From Nematocida parisii ERTm1 (lineage: Eukaryota > Microsporidia), in assembly GCF_000250985.1 (NCBI RefSeq), contig NW_013524647.1:186001-250000 (forward strand): DNA of 64,000 bases, given 5' to 3'. The position numbers were made by a program, and so were the translations under genes. Position 1 is the first letter of the stretch. Each line of letters begins with the position of its first letter. Below are positions 19,542-30,300 of this stretch, in pieces. The notes below the pieces were generated by a model. The model was not told the DNA's origin, did not search any database, and saw only the letters and a list, made by a program, of their open reading frames with translations.

Positions 19542-19869
19542 GGAAAATTGTAAAAACTGACATCTAAAATAAAAATAGACTGACCAATAAAATGCGCCAA
19601 TCTTCTAAATAGACCAATAGTATTGTTCGCCACTTTTTCTCCTTCAGCATAACCGTACTTCTCCTGCTTTATATTTATACCCCTGCATTTTTTCCTTGCA
19701 TAAACTGCTAAATTAAAGAGTTATCTGTACATATTAAGAGTAAATTAGAATAAATTTATTTTTATAAACATAACAAAGTTTGTGCAGAATATTTCAACCA
19801 AAGTACAGAAATTTTAATTATTCAAAAAAGAAGAGTGGTTACTTGATTTTTTAAATATTTTATTACAGA
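19542..19869. other. intergenic, no gene recognised
   Basis: About 330 bp between divergent genes. An AT-rich TTTTTTAAATATTTTATT stretch just before 19870 could serve as TATA-like promoter for the F-box gene. Nothing else seen. Confidence 0.55.
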
Positions 19870-21084
19870 ATGGGAATCATACGGAGTATCTTCCCTCTTG
19901 AAGTACTTAGTAGAATTACGCAGTATCTTAGCATAAAGGATATAAAGAGATTAATGTGCGCCTCAGATGGGATTAGAAAGGCAATAGAGGCAAATCCAAT
20001 TATATGGAAGCAAAAATTAAAAGAAAGAGAAAGAGACTGCACAAATGGAAACTATTTAGTTGAAGTGAAAAAGGAGTGCATTCTTACACATAGTTGGATA
20101 AAAAACATTGGCAACAGTACCAATAGTATTAAGCACACACCAAACTGTGAAATTACTAAAATTACAGCATATGGCGATATGATTGTTGTATCTAGCAACT
20201 CAACACATCTCTATGTATTAGATAAGTCATTAGGGTATATTAGAAAATTAAAACAAGCAAAGGGAAGTATTTGGACATTTGATTATGCCAATAATGTGCT
20301 TGTATCCGGCAGCACGGATAAATCTGTAAGAGTATGGGATATTTTCTTAGGTATTAGCATAAAAACTCTGTCTGAACATAAATCCACAGTAAGAACGGTT
20401 CTTCTAGCAGATAAATATGTTATAAGTGGATCTAGGGACTCTACTATACGTGTGTGGGATTTGAATACTGGGGGTGTGATTCATGCGCTAAACGGGCATA
20501 CAGGAAGTATCCGGGATATGGTGACAGTGAAAAATAAATCACTATTAATTTCGGGCTCGTATGACGGCACCTGCATACTATGGAACTATCGCACAGGGGA
20601 AGGTATCCGATACTTGATAAAACTTTCCAGGAGGATATATAAAGTACAGTGTATTGGGGATTGGGTAGCAGTAGGGGGAATGGACCAGAAATTGCATGTG
20701 GTTACTTTAGATGGCAACCATGTATTTAGCAGCGCCGCACAGAATGGAACTATTTTCCAAATTAAAGCAGACAGTGAGCAATATATATATACACTAACTG
20801 CAAATGGAACAGTTTCTAAATGGAATGTAAGAAAGAAGGAACAAGTTTACCAGATTGATACGCATACCAAGGCCATAGACATTTATATTATAAACCATCT
20901 GTTGGTAGTTGGCCTTATTGATAGAATAGATTTGTACTGTAGAGAGAAAGGTATCTTTATAAGAACTGTGGCTGTGATTGATATGTTATATAGTGTATAC
21001 TGCGATAACACAGTGCTTATATACGGATATAAAGATAATGGGCTATGTAAGCTTACATCAATTCAATATAAAAACATATTATAG
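19870..21084 (+). CDS. F-box/WD40 protein (Cdc4/FBXW-like)
   Basis: The 404-residue protein carries an F-box at about residues 7-50 (FPLEVLSRITQYLSIKDIKR, then NPIIWKQKL). Seven or so WD40 blades follow; the clearest end in DKSVRVWD, DSTIRVWD and DGTCILWN. Such proteins select phosphorylated substrates for SCF ubiquitin ligases, with Skp1 binding the F-box. The later blades are diverged and lack the WD dipeptide. The linker before the propeller is short compared with Cdc4. Its specific orthology (Cdc4, Met30 or other) cannot be decided from sequence alone. Confidence 0.85.
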   Translation: MGIIRSIFPLEVLSRITQYLSIKDIKRLMCASDGIRKAIEANPIIWKQKLKERERDCTNGNYLVEVKKECILTHSWIKNIGNSTNSIKHTPNCEITKITAYGDMIVVSSNSTHLYVLDKSLGYIRKLKQAKGSIWTFDYANNVLVSGSTDKSVRVWDIFLGISIKTLSEHKSTVRTVLLADKYVISGSRDSTIRVWDLNTGGVIHALNGHTGSIRDMVTVKNKSLLISGSYDGTCILWNYRTGEGIRYLIKLSRRIYKVQCIGDWVAVGGMDQKLHVVTLDGNHVFSSAAQNGTIFQIKADSEQYIYTLTANGTVSKWNVRKKEQVYQIDTHTKAIDIYIINHLLVVGLIDRIDLYCREKGIFIRTVAVIDMLYSVYCDNTVLIYGYKDNGLCKLTSIQYKNIL

Positions 21085-21471
21085 TAAAATTGTATACATA
21101 CCCTAAACATCCAACTTGAAATATTAAAAAGAGGTTATAATAAGTATTTTGCACCATTACACGTATACGCCCGAAATTCATATAAATTAAGTCTCTATTA
21201 ACAACAAGTTAATGACTCTGCTGTAAGACAATCCACACACATTTTTAAAAAGATTTAATCTAGTGATTTTCTACCATTAGGCATGAAATATTTCATTTGG
21301 CCATTAATTTTATTATATATTATTGTGGTAGTAAATTTATCTAATTAGATTAATAATAAATTATTAATATTCTTAAACTTTCATTATTAATTTATTTTTT
21401 TTCTTAATTCTTTTTATGGAGTAAAATAGATTTAAATTTTATATCCGTTAAAAAATTTTAAATTGCTATTT
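21085..21471. other. intergenic, start of gene-poor region
   Basis: About 390 bp, increasingly AT-rich toward the 3' side with TTTAAATTTTATATCC shortly before the next ATG. No gene seen. Confidence 0.6.
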
Positions 21472-22185
21472 ATGAGCATAATAGAAAAGATGCGACTTAA
21501 TAGATTAAAGTTTTATATTTCAGAAAATATATTACCAAGAGATAAAAAAGACATTGTACACATCTGTTTAAGTAAAATAGATGCCATTAAAGCCTTCCTT
21601 AGAGAGAATTCCTATGTTTTGTTTGTTTCTATATTAATTGTAATAATCAACATATTAATACTAGTAATAGTACAACAAAGGGGACAAATATTACATAAAG
21701 CTGAAAAAGTTGATGCCGAGTGCATGACTGATTCCATTCAAACCACAGGATTTGGGGCTGTGACTAACTCTGTGCCTACTATTAACGAAATGCCATTCCA
21801 AACTAAAACTGGTGATATAAGTGAAACTCGGCCTAAATTAGCTAGATCTGCCTCTTTTAATGCTCTGCCAGCTTCTGATAGTGAAGATGGCGCTTCCTCA
21901 ACAAGAAATTTAGCTAGAAGATGGGGAAGTGATGGAAATTTTGGGACTTTCCAGCAGTTACCAGAAAATGACAAAAATATATTTTCTGCTGCCAACGGCC
22001 AAAAAAGAACTATTGGCACACAAGTAGAAGAAAAAGATCTTTTAACTGATTTAAATGCCTCTGCATGCACTGATTCTAGCAAAAAGTCTCAAAATAAATT
22101 GACAGGTCAATTTAAAAAATTTGGTAAATCTGTAAAAACCAAAGCTTTAAAAATAATACTAAAGGAACCTAAAAATAAAAAATAA
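21472..22185 (+). CDS. single-pass membrane protein, lineage-specific
   Basis: About 237 residues from ATG 21472; a TTG three codons earlier is not a convincing start. The N-terminus of about 45 residues is basic and helical. A strong membrane segment follows at about 48-66 (VLFVSILIVIINILILVIV), then a 170-residue hydrophilic tail rich in Ser, Asn and Lys with a basic C-terminal end. No signal peptide is evident. It is the first of six small single-pass proteins between 21.4 and 27 kb. Function unknown. Confidence 0.65.
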   Translation: MSIIEKMRLNRLKFYISENILPRDKKDIVHICLSKIDAIKAFLRENSYVLFVSILIVIINILILVIVQQRGQILHKAEKVDAECMTDSIQTTGFGAVTNSVPTINEMPFQTKTGDISETRPKLARSASFNALPASDSEDGASSTRNLARRWGSDGNFGTFQQLPENDKNIFSAANGQKRTIGTQVEEKDLLTDLNASACTDSSKKSQNKLTGQFKKFGKSVKTKALKIILKEPKNKK

Positions 22186-22378
22186 ACATTAATTAAACTA
22201 ACAGCTTGGTTATTTACTATTCCATACTATATATTAAATTGTTTTTATTTATAATAATGTAATAAATGTTCATGTATACTCTTGAATATTTATGTAGTAT
22301 TAATATACTATTTGTCTATTGTATAACAGACAGAAATGTGTAAAATATAACATTCTATTCTTATATTTACATTACATC

Positions 22379-22721
22379 ATGTGGTGACACCACCACTCGG
22401 ACGGGAGCCCCCGAGGGCGATCCGTCTGCGCGCCAGCTCGCGCGGTGATCCCGCCAAAGCAAAGGCCGGGATCTCTGAATCAGTATATCAACTTCCGACT
22501 ATTTAACCGGAGCTCTTCCCCCAATTTAGGGGGAGACTCAGGGAAGCATCGACGGCTTAACTTCAGCGCCAGGCCTAACACAACTGCGCCCGAGACTCCG
22601 TGTCCGCGCAGGCTTGGGCCGCTTCCTAAAGACAATAAAGAGCTCTCCCCTTTCACTCTCTTCTCTCTCTTGGCTACGTAGCAGGGCGGCGGTGGCGTTA
22701 CTCCTCGTGAGTACGTCACAT
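22379..22721. ncRNA. GC-rich structured RNA candidate, identity unknown
   Basis: A GC-rich island of about 340 bp stands out in a region that is otherwise strongly AT-rich. Its ends can pair over 8 bp (22379-22386 with 22714-22721). Inside are nested helices: 22399-22404 with 22422-22427 plus 22407-22410 with 22415-22418 closing a CCGA loop; 22428-22432 with 22439-22443; 22447-22453 with 22467-22473; 22516-22522 with 22529-22535; and a two-part helix 22572-22578/22614-22620 enclosing 22584-22589/22606-22611. The 78-79 aa frames across it lack protein-like character. The layout fits a large structural RNA such as RNase P, RNase MRP or SRP RNA, but I could not find the conserved core of any. 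Strand is undecided. Confidence 0.6.
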
Positions 22722-22977
22722 CACTAAAAGTATTGTAACATATGTTTGATACTAGAGCATTGGCTTAATCATAAATAGAAGTTCTGTTTATATTACAGTA
22801 ATTATATGAAGAACATAATAAGTTTGAAACCCCCATGTTGAAATAACAAAAAAACATAGTGTAACCACCCTTCTATATAAAAGTATTAGTATGCAAAGCC
22901 TAGTAAAATACTTTCTAAAAAATTATTATTATTAGCTGATCAAATAGTATATAAATTAAATTTTTTTTATTCTCTAA

Positions 22978-23301
22978 ATGGCTATGCAAAATATGATCGA
23001 CAGTACAAAACAATTAGGAGATAAGTTTATCTCAATGGCAGGTGAGGCAAAAGATACTTTAATAAATGCATATAATACAAACAAGGAGCCGGTTCTGAAT
23101 TCTATAAAGACTGGTGCAGAAAGTGTTTTTGAAACAAGCAAAAAAACAACAGAACATGTGATTAAGAACACACCAAGATATATTGAAACTTCTAAAGAAT
23201 ATACCACAAACAATTGGGTTCCAATGCTTATTGGTGCCGGTGCTTTCTTAGTTATACTTATTGTTATGAAAATGGTTTTGATGTTAAGAAAATCTGAATA
23301 A
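22978..23301 (+). CDS. small C-terminally anchored membrane protein
   Basis: The 107-residue protein starts at ATG 22978. A long amphipathic helical part (KQLGDKFISMAGEAKDTLIN and on) is followed by a membrane segment near residues 80-100 (PMLIGAGAFLVILIVMKMVL) and a short basic tail. The helix resembles apolipoprotein or LEA-like amphipathic helices in its Lys/Thr/Ala/Glu pattern. It is probably inserted by its C-terminal anchor. No family recognised. Confidence 0.65.
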   Translation: MAMQNMIDSTKQLGDKFISMAGEAKDTLINAYNTNKEPVLNSIKTGAESVFETSKKTTEHVIKNTPRYIETSKEYTTNNWVPMLIGAGAFLVILIVMKMVLMLRKSE

Positions 23302-23397
23302 ATAAATATTAAGTTTAATTTAACTATACAATTACAACGGCTATTTTTATAAAAATGCAAAAAAATCTTTTAAATATTCACAGCAATTTTTAATTAA

Positions 23398-23793
23398 ATG
23401 AAAAAGCTATTTAGAAAAGCCACAGGCCAAGCAACAATTTATGATCACTTAGATGATATAAAGAATTCAATTTGTAAAATAGGTGAAAGGGTATGTAATA
23501 ATATAGAAATAGCTGGAAATGATTTCTGTTCAGAAATACAAAAGGCTTATGAAAGTAATCCATCCGCAAGCACCACAACACGACGCAGAACTACACCAAA
23601 GAAAAAGTTAGGTGCCAAAAACACTGCAGGATGCCCAGGTGTAGTTTCATCTCAAGAAACCACACAAAGCAACGAACTCACATATTGGAACAGGCATAAA
23701 ATGCTATTTCTTACTGTTTCAGGAGTACTTTCTATTTTATTTATTATAATCTATATTATCAAACAAAAGAAAAGAAAGTCTATCTCTGTTTAA
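23398..23793 (+). CDS. small C-terminally anchored membrane protein
   Basis: The 131-residue protein starts at ATG 23398, 96 bp after the previous gene. The N-terminus is helical with spaced cysteines. A Thr/Arg/Lys-rich linker follows (STTTRRRTTPKKK), then a membrane segment at about 102-122 (MLFLTVSGVLSILFIIIYII) and a very basic tail (KQKKRKS). It has the same architecture as its upstream neighbour but no clear sequence identity. Function unknown. Confidence 0.62.
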   Translation: MKKLFRKATGQATIYDHLDDIKNSICKIGERVCNNIEIAGNDFCSEIQKAYESNPSASTTTRRRTTPKKKLGAKNTAGCPGVVSSQETTQSNELTYWNRHKMLFLTVSGVLSILFIIIYIIKQKKRKSISV

Positions 23794-24150
23794 TAAATAT
23801 ATCTGCTATATCATAACCTAAAACCAAATGCCCAGAAAATTTATAAATGTAAAAAACAATTTATAGACGAATTTTATTATAGCTATCTGTATAGATAAAA
23901 GAACCTCTTAAATCTATAAAATCGAACCAAAATTAATTAAAGCGTTTATATAAATATCTGATTATAATATTGGCTGGTTTGCTATGAATAATTTGTTCTT
24001 CTATTATACATTTAGTTAAAAATATATATGCATTGCCTTTGGCATATACATAAGAAGATACGTCTATATTTATCCTATTGCGGTAATCAACCATGTATTT
24101 TTTCTTAATTATGGTTATAATTCGGCAGCTGTTTCTTAAAACAGTGGCTC
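23794..24150. other. intergenic, no gene recognised
   Basis: About 360 bp between convergent small genes. AT-rich with no frame, tRNA or repeat that I can support. Confidence 0.6.
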
Positions 24151-24408
24151 TTAAGCAGCAATACCTGCATTATCATTTTCTTGTCTCTCATTGTTTTTAT
24201 TCATGAACCGTCTGGCTATAAGACCTCCTACTACTATAAGCATAATTACTGCAAGTGTTATAGCACCAACCAGTATGTATTTGTTTCTTCTTTTAATCTG
24301 GTCTGGATTGGTTATGTACACTATGTCTTGAATGTTTCTTAGTGACATGTCTGGAATGTACTCTTTCATAGAAATTACCTTTACCTTTATAGAATCCATA
24401 TTCATCAT
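24151..24408 (-). CDS. small single-pass membrane protein
   Basis: The 85-residue protein begins with two adjacent ATGs (24408 and 24405). A 40-residue soluble part is followed by a membrane segment at about 45-64 (ILVGAITLAVIMLIVVGGLI) and a basic then Asn/Glu-rich tail. It is the only minus-strand member of the 21-27 kb membrane-protein cluster. I do not recognise a family. Confidence 0.55.
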   Translation of the reverse strand: MMNMDSIKVKVISMKEYIPDMSLRNIQDIVYITNPDQIKRRNKYILVGAITLAVIMLIVVGGLIARRFMNKNNERQENDNAGIAA

Positions 24409-25534
24409 TCTACAGTTTAAATTTTTTAAATATTTATATTTTAAAACTTTTATGTAATTTAGTACTAATAAATAAGTAAAATAATTTAATATTTTATGGC
24501 CAAATTAAATTAATATTTATTTCCTAAATAGTAGAAGTTTACAAGCGTTCAATAAAGCAAAATATCAATACAAAACACATTATATCAATTCTATCGTAGT
24601 ATGGTAGTTTAAAGGGCAGTATAGAAGTTAACATATTGCCTTTTACCTTTCATAGTATACTATTACGAAATAATATAAATATTGAAATTTAACTAATAAA
24701 CTTATATACTAGTTATAATGCACAGTAAAAACAGAATTAAACTCACTACTATGTATTTTTTTATTAGAAGTCAGTTTGTTAATATAAGGTTCGAATTTCT
24801 ATGTATTAAAAAACTGTATATATTAAGGAAATACAATACAAATATATATGTGCTGCATCTGAATTATACTAAAATTCTGTTGATGTCTATTGATTGCCAT
24901 AGTTAATTAGTGCAAATTCGGGTTTTATATTTAATTGTGGTAATATTAAAGCTTTCTATGGCATATTTTCTTAATTAAAATTATTTGATCTCTACATTTT
25001 ATTATTTTTATATAATCCTAAATAATCTAAAATTCTTGAATATTCATTTGCCGCATTGTATAATATAAAGGATGAATTGTTTTATTTTTAATAAATCCTT
25101 GTTTAACTTAGTTATAATATTTAAATAATTAAAAATTAGACAAAATAATACTCTATTGTGTATTAATTAATCATGTAAGTTGTTTTCTTAGGAAAAGGCA
25201 TTCTTAAACTTTGACTTTTATTGAATTTGTATACGTATTTATAGACCGTAAAATCAATTTAAATTATGTTGCCATGCTGTGTAACAATAATTTCTGATCT
25301 AGTCTGAGCTGTGTCATGTTTATGTAAAACATTACAATAACTCATGTCATGCTAACAAATGCTATTCTTAGCATACAACAATGTAATTCTTTTATTATGA
25401 TAAAACTTGTTCTTCTAATATTAAACATTTTGTAAAGCATTTTATGTTAGAAATTAATATTTCAATGAATTTTTATGAACAATTCATTATTTTAATTTAA
25501 TCATCAGCTAAAATTAAAATATTTTTAGTGAACT
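24409..25534. other. long gene-poor AT-rich stretch
   Basis: More than 1.1 kb without a credible gene. A 62-aa frame at 24718-24906 is rich in Tyr/Ile/Asn as expected of random AT-rich DNA. No tRNA, hairpin cluster or tandem repeat stands out. Confidence 0.6.
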
Positions 25535-26131
25535 ATGCATGATTTATTGACTAACGCATATAACAATACAGTTAAATGTATGCAGAATATTCTTACATCC
25601 CTAAAAATAGAGACTATATGTACTAAAGCATCTAATATATTTAATGCGAACATGATTAGCAAGTATGGTATTTTTATAATTATGGCAATTATAGTTGTGT
25701 GCATAATCGTTATAGTTGTATATATTAAATTTAATAGAAGTAATACAGAGTCCACATATAAAACAGATAATTTGAATGCATTTAGTACAAGTAAGTATTT
25801 GCACAGTGAATATGACATAGATGAGAAAACTGCAGATAAATTTATAAAATATAATTCGATAAATATCGACCCATTAAGTGGGTCTATAACTACTAATAAT
25901 AGATTTTTTGCCACTCCACAAAAAACTGTGTCGAAAGAAAAAGAACCTTTTTCATACTCAAGCCCTGCAATATCTGTATCTAATAATTCGCTTATAGATG
26001 AAAAACAATTTGCTATCATAATACAAAATATTAAAAACCAAGAAGATTCTGAATATTCTTCATTGCTGGAAAATAGTGATTCTGAAAATGATGAGTTTGA
26101 TAGATTTGCAATGAGTCGGAGTAAAATGTAA
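25535..26131 (+). CDS. single-pass membrane protein with acidic tail
   Basis: The 198-residue protein starts at ATG 25535. Residues 1-40 are soluble, a membrane segment follows at about 46-66 (IFIIMAIIVVCIIVIVVYI), and the 130-residue tail is rich in Ser/Asn/Asp/Glu. A 164-aa frame on the opposite strand overlaps it fully. I chose this strand because the tail reads as hydrophilic protein and the antisense is mainly hydrophobic, as expected of a shadow. Architecture matches the gene at 21472. Confidence 0.55.
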   Translation: MHDLLTNAYNNTVKCMQNILTSLKIETICTKASNIFNANMISKYGIFIIMAIIVVCIIVIVVYIKFNRSNTESTYKTDNLNAFSTSKYLHSEYDIDEKTADKFIKYNSINIDPLSGSITTNNRFFATPQKTVSKEKEPFSYSSPAISVSNNSLIDEKQFAIIIQNIKNQEDSEYSSLLENSDSENDEFDRFAMSRSKM

Positions 26132-26571
26132 TGTGTACAGGGTCGTAATAAAAATCTATGTATTAGAGAGTTTTATTATACTTTATTCAAATCTAGTAAT
26201 TGTCTTATTTTAAAGGACTATTTATATACAGCATTTAAATACTTTCAAAAAAATTAAATTTATAGTATTAACACAATGTTATAGCATATTAAAAATATAT
26301 ATACGGAATGTAGTAGATATGTAATAGATATGTAATAATATATATTTAACTTAATAATATACTTCAAATCTACAGAAACTTGCCATACAAGTATTTTAAT
26401 TTAATTTTTCTTTATCATTGCATGTTAATAACAAGTATATGTCTCTTAACTTAAGAAGTATAATTCCGAAATTAATATTTATATTGTAATAGAGAGTGCT
26501 ATTTGCTTTTTTAGGAGACATGTGATTATTAATAAAATAATTATTAATAATAAGTTTTTTTACCTATTAAT
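26132..26571. other. intergenic, no gene recognised
   Basis: About 440 bp of AT-rich DNA. The direct repeat TAGATATGTAATAGATATGTAATA near 26310-26335 is the only local pattern I notice. Confidence 0.55.
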
Positions 26572-26973
26572 ATGTCACAATTACTTAGCACATCTTCTAT
26601 AGATTTTAAAGAAGATATTTCTAAACCTGATATAACCCCTTCTATAATCCCTCCAGTACTGAATCAGGAATTTGTAGATCATGAAAAAAATCAGAATGTA
26701 TTTGAATCCAATGTTGCCATAGCCATTTATACACTATTAGGTATTTTAATAACTGCAAGTATAATTATAGTATTGGCTGCAATGGAAAAACAATCTGTTC
26801 AAACAGTAAGTAATTCTTCAAGCGAAATACATACTGGGGAAGTGTCTGATATTAGACTGTCTGGGTATATATCTGCTCCGTTTGCATCAAATCCTCTAGG
26901 AAGTATAGACATAAATTCACATTCTTCTGCAGCCTCTAACACTTCCAAAACTAGCAAACCTACAATCACATAA
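26572..26973 (+). CDS. small single-pass membrane protein
   Basis: The 133-residue protein starts at ATG 26572. A 45-residue Ser/Pro/Asp-containing N-terminus precedes a membrane segment at about 48-70 (NVAIAIYTLLGILITASIII, then VLAAM). The tail is Ser/Thr/Asn-rich, which would suit O-glycosylation if luminal. Last member of the 21-27 kb cluster; no family recognised. Confidence 0.58.
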   Translation: MSQLLSTSSIDFKEDISKPDITPSIIPPVLNQEFVDHEKNQNVFESNVAIAIYTLLGILITASIIIVLAAMEKQSVQTVSNSSSEIHTGEVSDIRLSGYISAPFASNPLGSIDINSHSSAASNTSKTSKPTIT

Positions 26974-27388
26974 GATAGAAATTGTCCTAATATATTTAAT
27001 AATAGTTTATGTGAACTATGCATTCTTTATTAAAAATAAAATATTATTTATGCCTTACATATAATGTAAATGGTACTTTTATATTTCTGTAAAAATAAAA
27101 AGTAAAGACTTTTAGAAATTTAAAATTATAAATAAATCTGCAAACACCATTTAAATATTTAAACATTAACATATTCAAGTTATAAGCAAGAACTTCAGAT
27201 TCTCACATATATTTATTTAGTGATTAGCACTAATGCACTACTTTAATAAAAATGTATTAAATAGCTTTTATTAACTTCATTATATATAATAGTAGTGGAA
27301 CAACTTGAAATTTGCTGTACTGCGGTGGTGCTGTACTAAAACATAGAATATTGTATTAATATAACCCGAAAGATAAAGACTCATTTTA
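26974..27388. other. intergenic, contains dispersed repeat copy 2
   Basis: About 415 bp between convergent genes, holding the 27020-27059 repeat. GTGAACTATGCAT with a following TTTATT (27011-27031) also resembles the start region of the gene at 25535. No gene seen. Confidence 0.55.
27020..27059 (+). repeat. dispersed repeat, copy 2 (40 bp)
   Basis: Matches 350-388 over its full length with one substitution and one inserted A. It lies 47 bp after the stop of the membrane-protein gene ending at 26973. Confidence 0.75.
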
Positions 27389-30300
27389 TTATAGATTAGA
27401 TATAAAGCAGCAAGCACATGTCTTGCATCTACTAGATGACCAGGCACTGCATATCTGGCATTGATTTGCGTCTTCTGCGTACTCTCCAATATCTATACAG
27501 AATGGAAGACTTGTGTCTATTACATATGCATCCTTCATAGGCTTATGCGAATCAGCAAGGATTTTAATTCTTTCATCTGTGCACCCATAGTTATTCACAA
27601 TTTCTCGCGACAACTCCATTGCATAGTGCTTGTTTCCCTTTTTATAGCAGGTGAGTATTGCTGCTTTAAGTGCCTTTTCCTTGTGCATTCTTTCTAAATC
27701 AAGCGATGCATAGAATATAGCACAAGAAATGCTTGTCTTGTCTGACTGTGCGGCCTTTCTAATCTTTTCAGAAAATAGCCCCTGTAGGTACTCTGCAGCC
27801 GATTTAAGACTTCTCATTTCTTCATCGCTCTTTCTGCCCTTTTCATTCATGGAATTCACCAGAGAGTGCATTGCTATAAGAAAACTGCTTATACCGGTGG
27901 ACACTTTTCCATTCGCTGCACATTCCTTAGCTACTTTTATTTCTCGCTCAATGTCAATCTCAGCAGGAATGGTTTTTATGCACCGCTGAAGCCTTTCCAT
28001 ATTTAAAGAAGGAAAAACTTTACTGGAATCCTTAGCATTGCCTGTTTCTGCAGAAGGCGCGCTTATTTTTGGCACTTCTTTCAATTCTTTTATACTTTGA
28101 ATGTCCTCGCTGTCTACATCTGTAGTAGTATCCTGTGACTCTGACATAAAAATACACTCATTAGAACTACCCTCATTTGGAACCTCTGGCACTGCTGTAT
28201 CTGATTTGGTGGAGAATTCTGCCTCTGTGTCTAAGACATCTATGCTATCTACACTGCTCTGCAGAGATATTAGCTTACAGAGGGTTTCTTTGTTTCCTGT
28301 AATAATTGCAGCAATTGCACAGTACATTTCATCCGTGCACTCAAATAAGAGAGACTCGATTTTATCCAGCTTCCCACTTGAAATGTAAAGAAGCAATAGC
28401 AATGAAAATTCCTTCGCTAGTTTGAAGCACTCTTCAGCCACCTGTATATCGTAATTAATTGCAGCCCTTCCTGTTTTAATGTATACTTCTGGTGAGTGCA
28501 GTTCTTTTGCATACTTTAAGGCATCATCAAACTTCTTTGTTTTAATTGACAATTCAAGCCTTACTCCAGTGTCCTCGACATAGTTAAGCCCCTCCTCGTA
28601 AAAGCCCTTGCGTATTAGGCAAGACAAAGAAGCCTGGCCAATCAATGATCCAGTATCAATGCACTCTCTAATGCTCGTCATGTCCATGTCTTCCAGCGCC
28701 TTTCTAAACTTCCACTCAATCATATCTACCTCGATTTCAATAACCGATCCATCGGCTGCCACAAGTGTAAACAAAGTATCCTCCACACTAACAATCCAGA
28801 GAGCCTCATCAATAGACATGAAGGAGGAACCCTCGCCATTCATAAAGGCAAACTTAATGTGCAGTGGCGTGGTATAGAATATTGTGCCATCCTTAACTAT
28901 AAGACTGTTAATAGAAACTATCTCATCAATTACAGAAATCTGTACTAAATTATAGTCTAGCACAACTATGCTATTTTTGCAAACTGCTACAATGTGTGTC
29001 TGATCAAATCGAACGTATAAGCAGCGATCAGGAAGCAGAGCGCTAACAAGTACAGACCCATTCTCAATTCTAAAAAGAGAGTTTCCTTTCTGTGCCAGTA
29101 CTCCCCCAGATATTTCAAATACTTTATCGGCCTCAATACTGTACGATACAACATCCCGCCCATCAAGCTCCTTGATAGATATTTCTGTATCTGTGCACAC
29201 GGCTACTCTGTCATCTATAAAAGTAGCAAACCCTAGTCCTTTATATCGGGCTTTACTGCCATTGCATACAGTGTACTTGCCTGGGGAATTAATTATTGTT
29301 GTGTCCTCCTTCACAAATATCTCATGCACATCTTTCTGTATACTCATTAGCTTAGATATTTTACCCTCTTCAATCTTGTTTAATTCCGTGTCTTTACATA
29401 TATACAGAATGCCATCATATACCGCATACACTGGGTATAGAATGCCAATCGAGTAAATAGAAAAGCCTGTGTCATGCCCAGCAGCAAATATATTTTCCTC
29501 CTGGTCCATTGCCAGGCACCAATACCGGCTGCCCTCTATAGTAAGCGTTTTTATTGGCTTTCTGTTTTTCAGGTCCCATATCTTAAGTGTTCCATCCTCG
29601 CTGTTACTTAATAAAGTATTTGACTTGGTATAGTAAAGAGCGCTTATATGGCTGTGATGGCCTTGTAATGTGTCCTTTTCCTGAATTCCATCCTGGCCTA
29701 CGCTCCATATTCGGATTGTGCTGTCATCTCCTCCAGTCGCAAATGTCTCTCCGTCTGGCTGTACGGATATCCAGTTAATCCCTCTGTCGTGCCCATCCAC
29801 TATATGCTTAAGCACAACTTCGGGCACACCAAGCATATCCATCACACTCGTTTGGCTCTTTGTTACCAGTGCAGAGTAGTCCCACACACGAATGGTCTGG
29901 TCAAGAGACACACTGGCAAATAGCTTGTCATTAATGAACCTAGCACACATTACATAGTGTGTATGCCCTGTTAAGCACGCAATTTGCTTTTTTGACTGAA
30001 AGTTCCATATTCTAATGGTCTGGTCATCTGAGGTGCTAATAAGCCAAGGAAGATGCTTGTGAAATTCAATTGATCGAACATAGTCAGTATGCCCCTTAAA
30101 AACCGTCTCCACAGTCTTGCTTTTATAGTCCCATATGCGAATAAGACAGTCATCTCCTGCAGATGCAAATCTTTCCACTAAGTGGTGAAAGACAACCACC
30201 CGCACTGGCCCCTCATGCTCATTCAGCTCAAATATCTTGGTTTTGTATAGATAGTTCCACCCTTGAATTACTCCACTGTGTAGCCCAGCAATTAGTATTT

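Noticed and set aside
22445..22719. 78- and 79-aa frames in the GC-rich island
   Set aside because: Composition is dictated by GC-rich pairing sequence, both strands are open alike, and no domain or signal is seen.
22379..22721. Ribosomal RNA fragment or 5S rRNA
   Set aside because: GAAGTTAAGC on the minus strand recalls 5S, but the rest of the 5S fold and all conserved rRNA words are missing.
24718..24906. 62-aa plus-strand frame
   Set aside because: Tyr/Ile/Asn/Leu-rich as expected from AT-rich noncoding DNA; no neighbours or motifs support it.
25525..26019. 164-aa minus-strand hydrophobic frame
   Set aside because: Fully antisense to the plus-strand membrane protein; its hydrophobicity follows from the other strand's composition.
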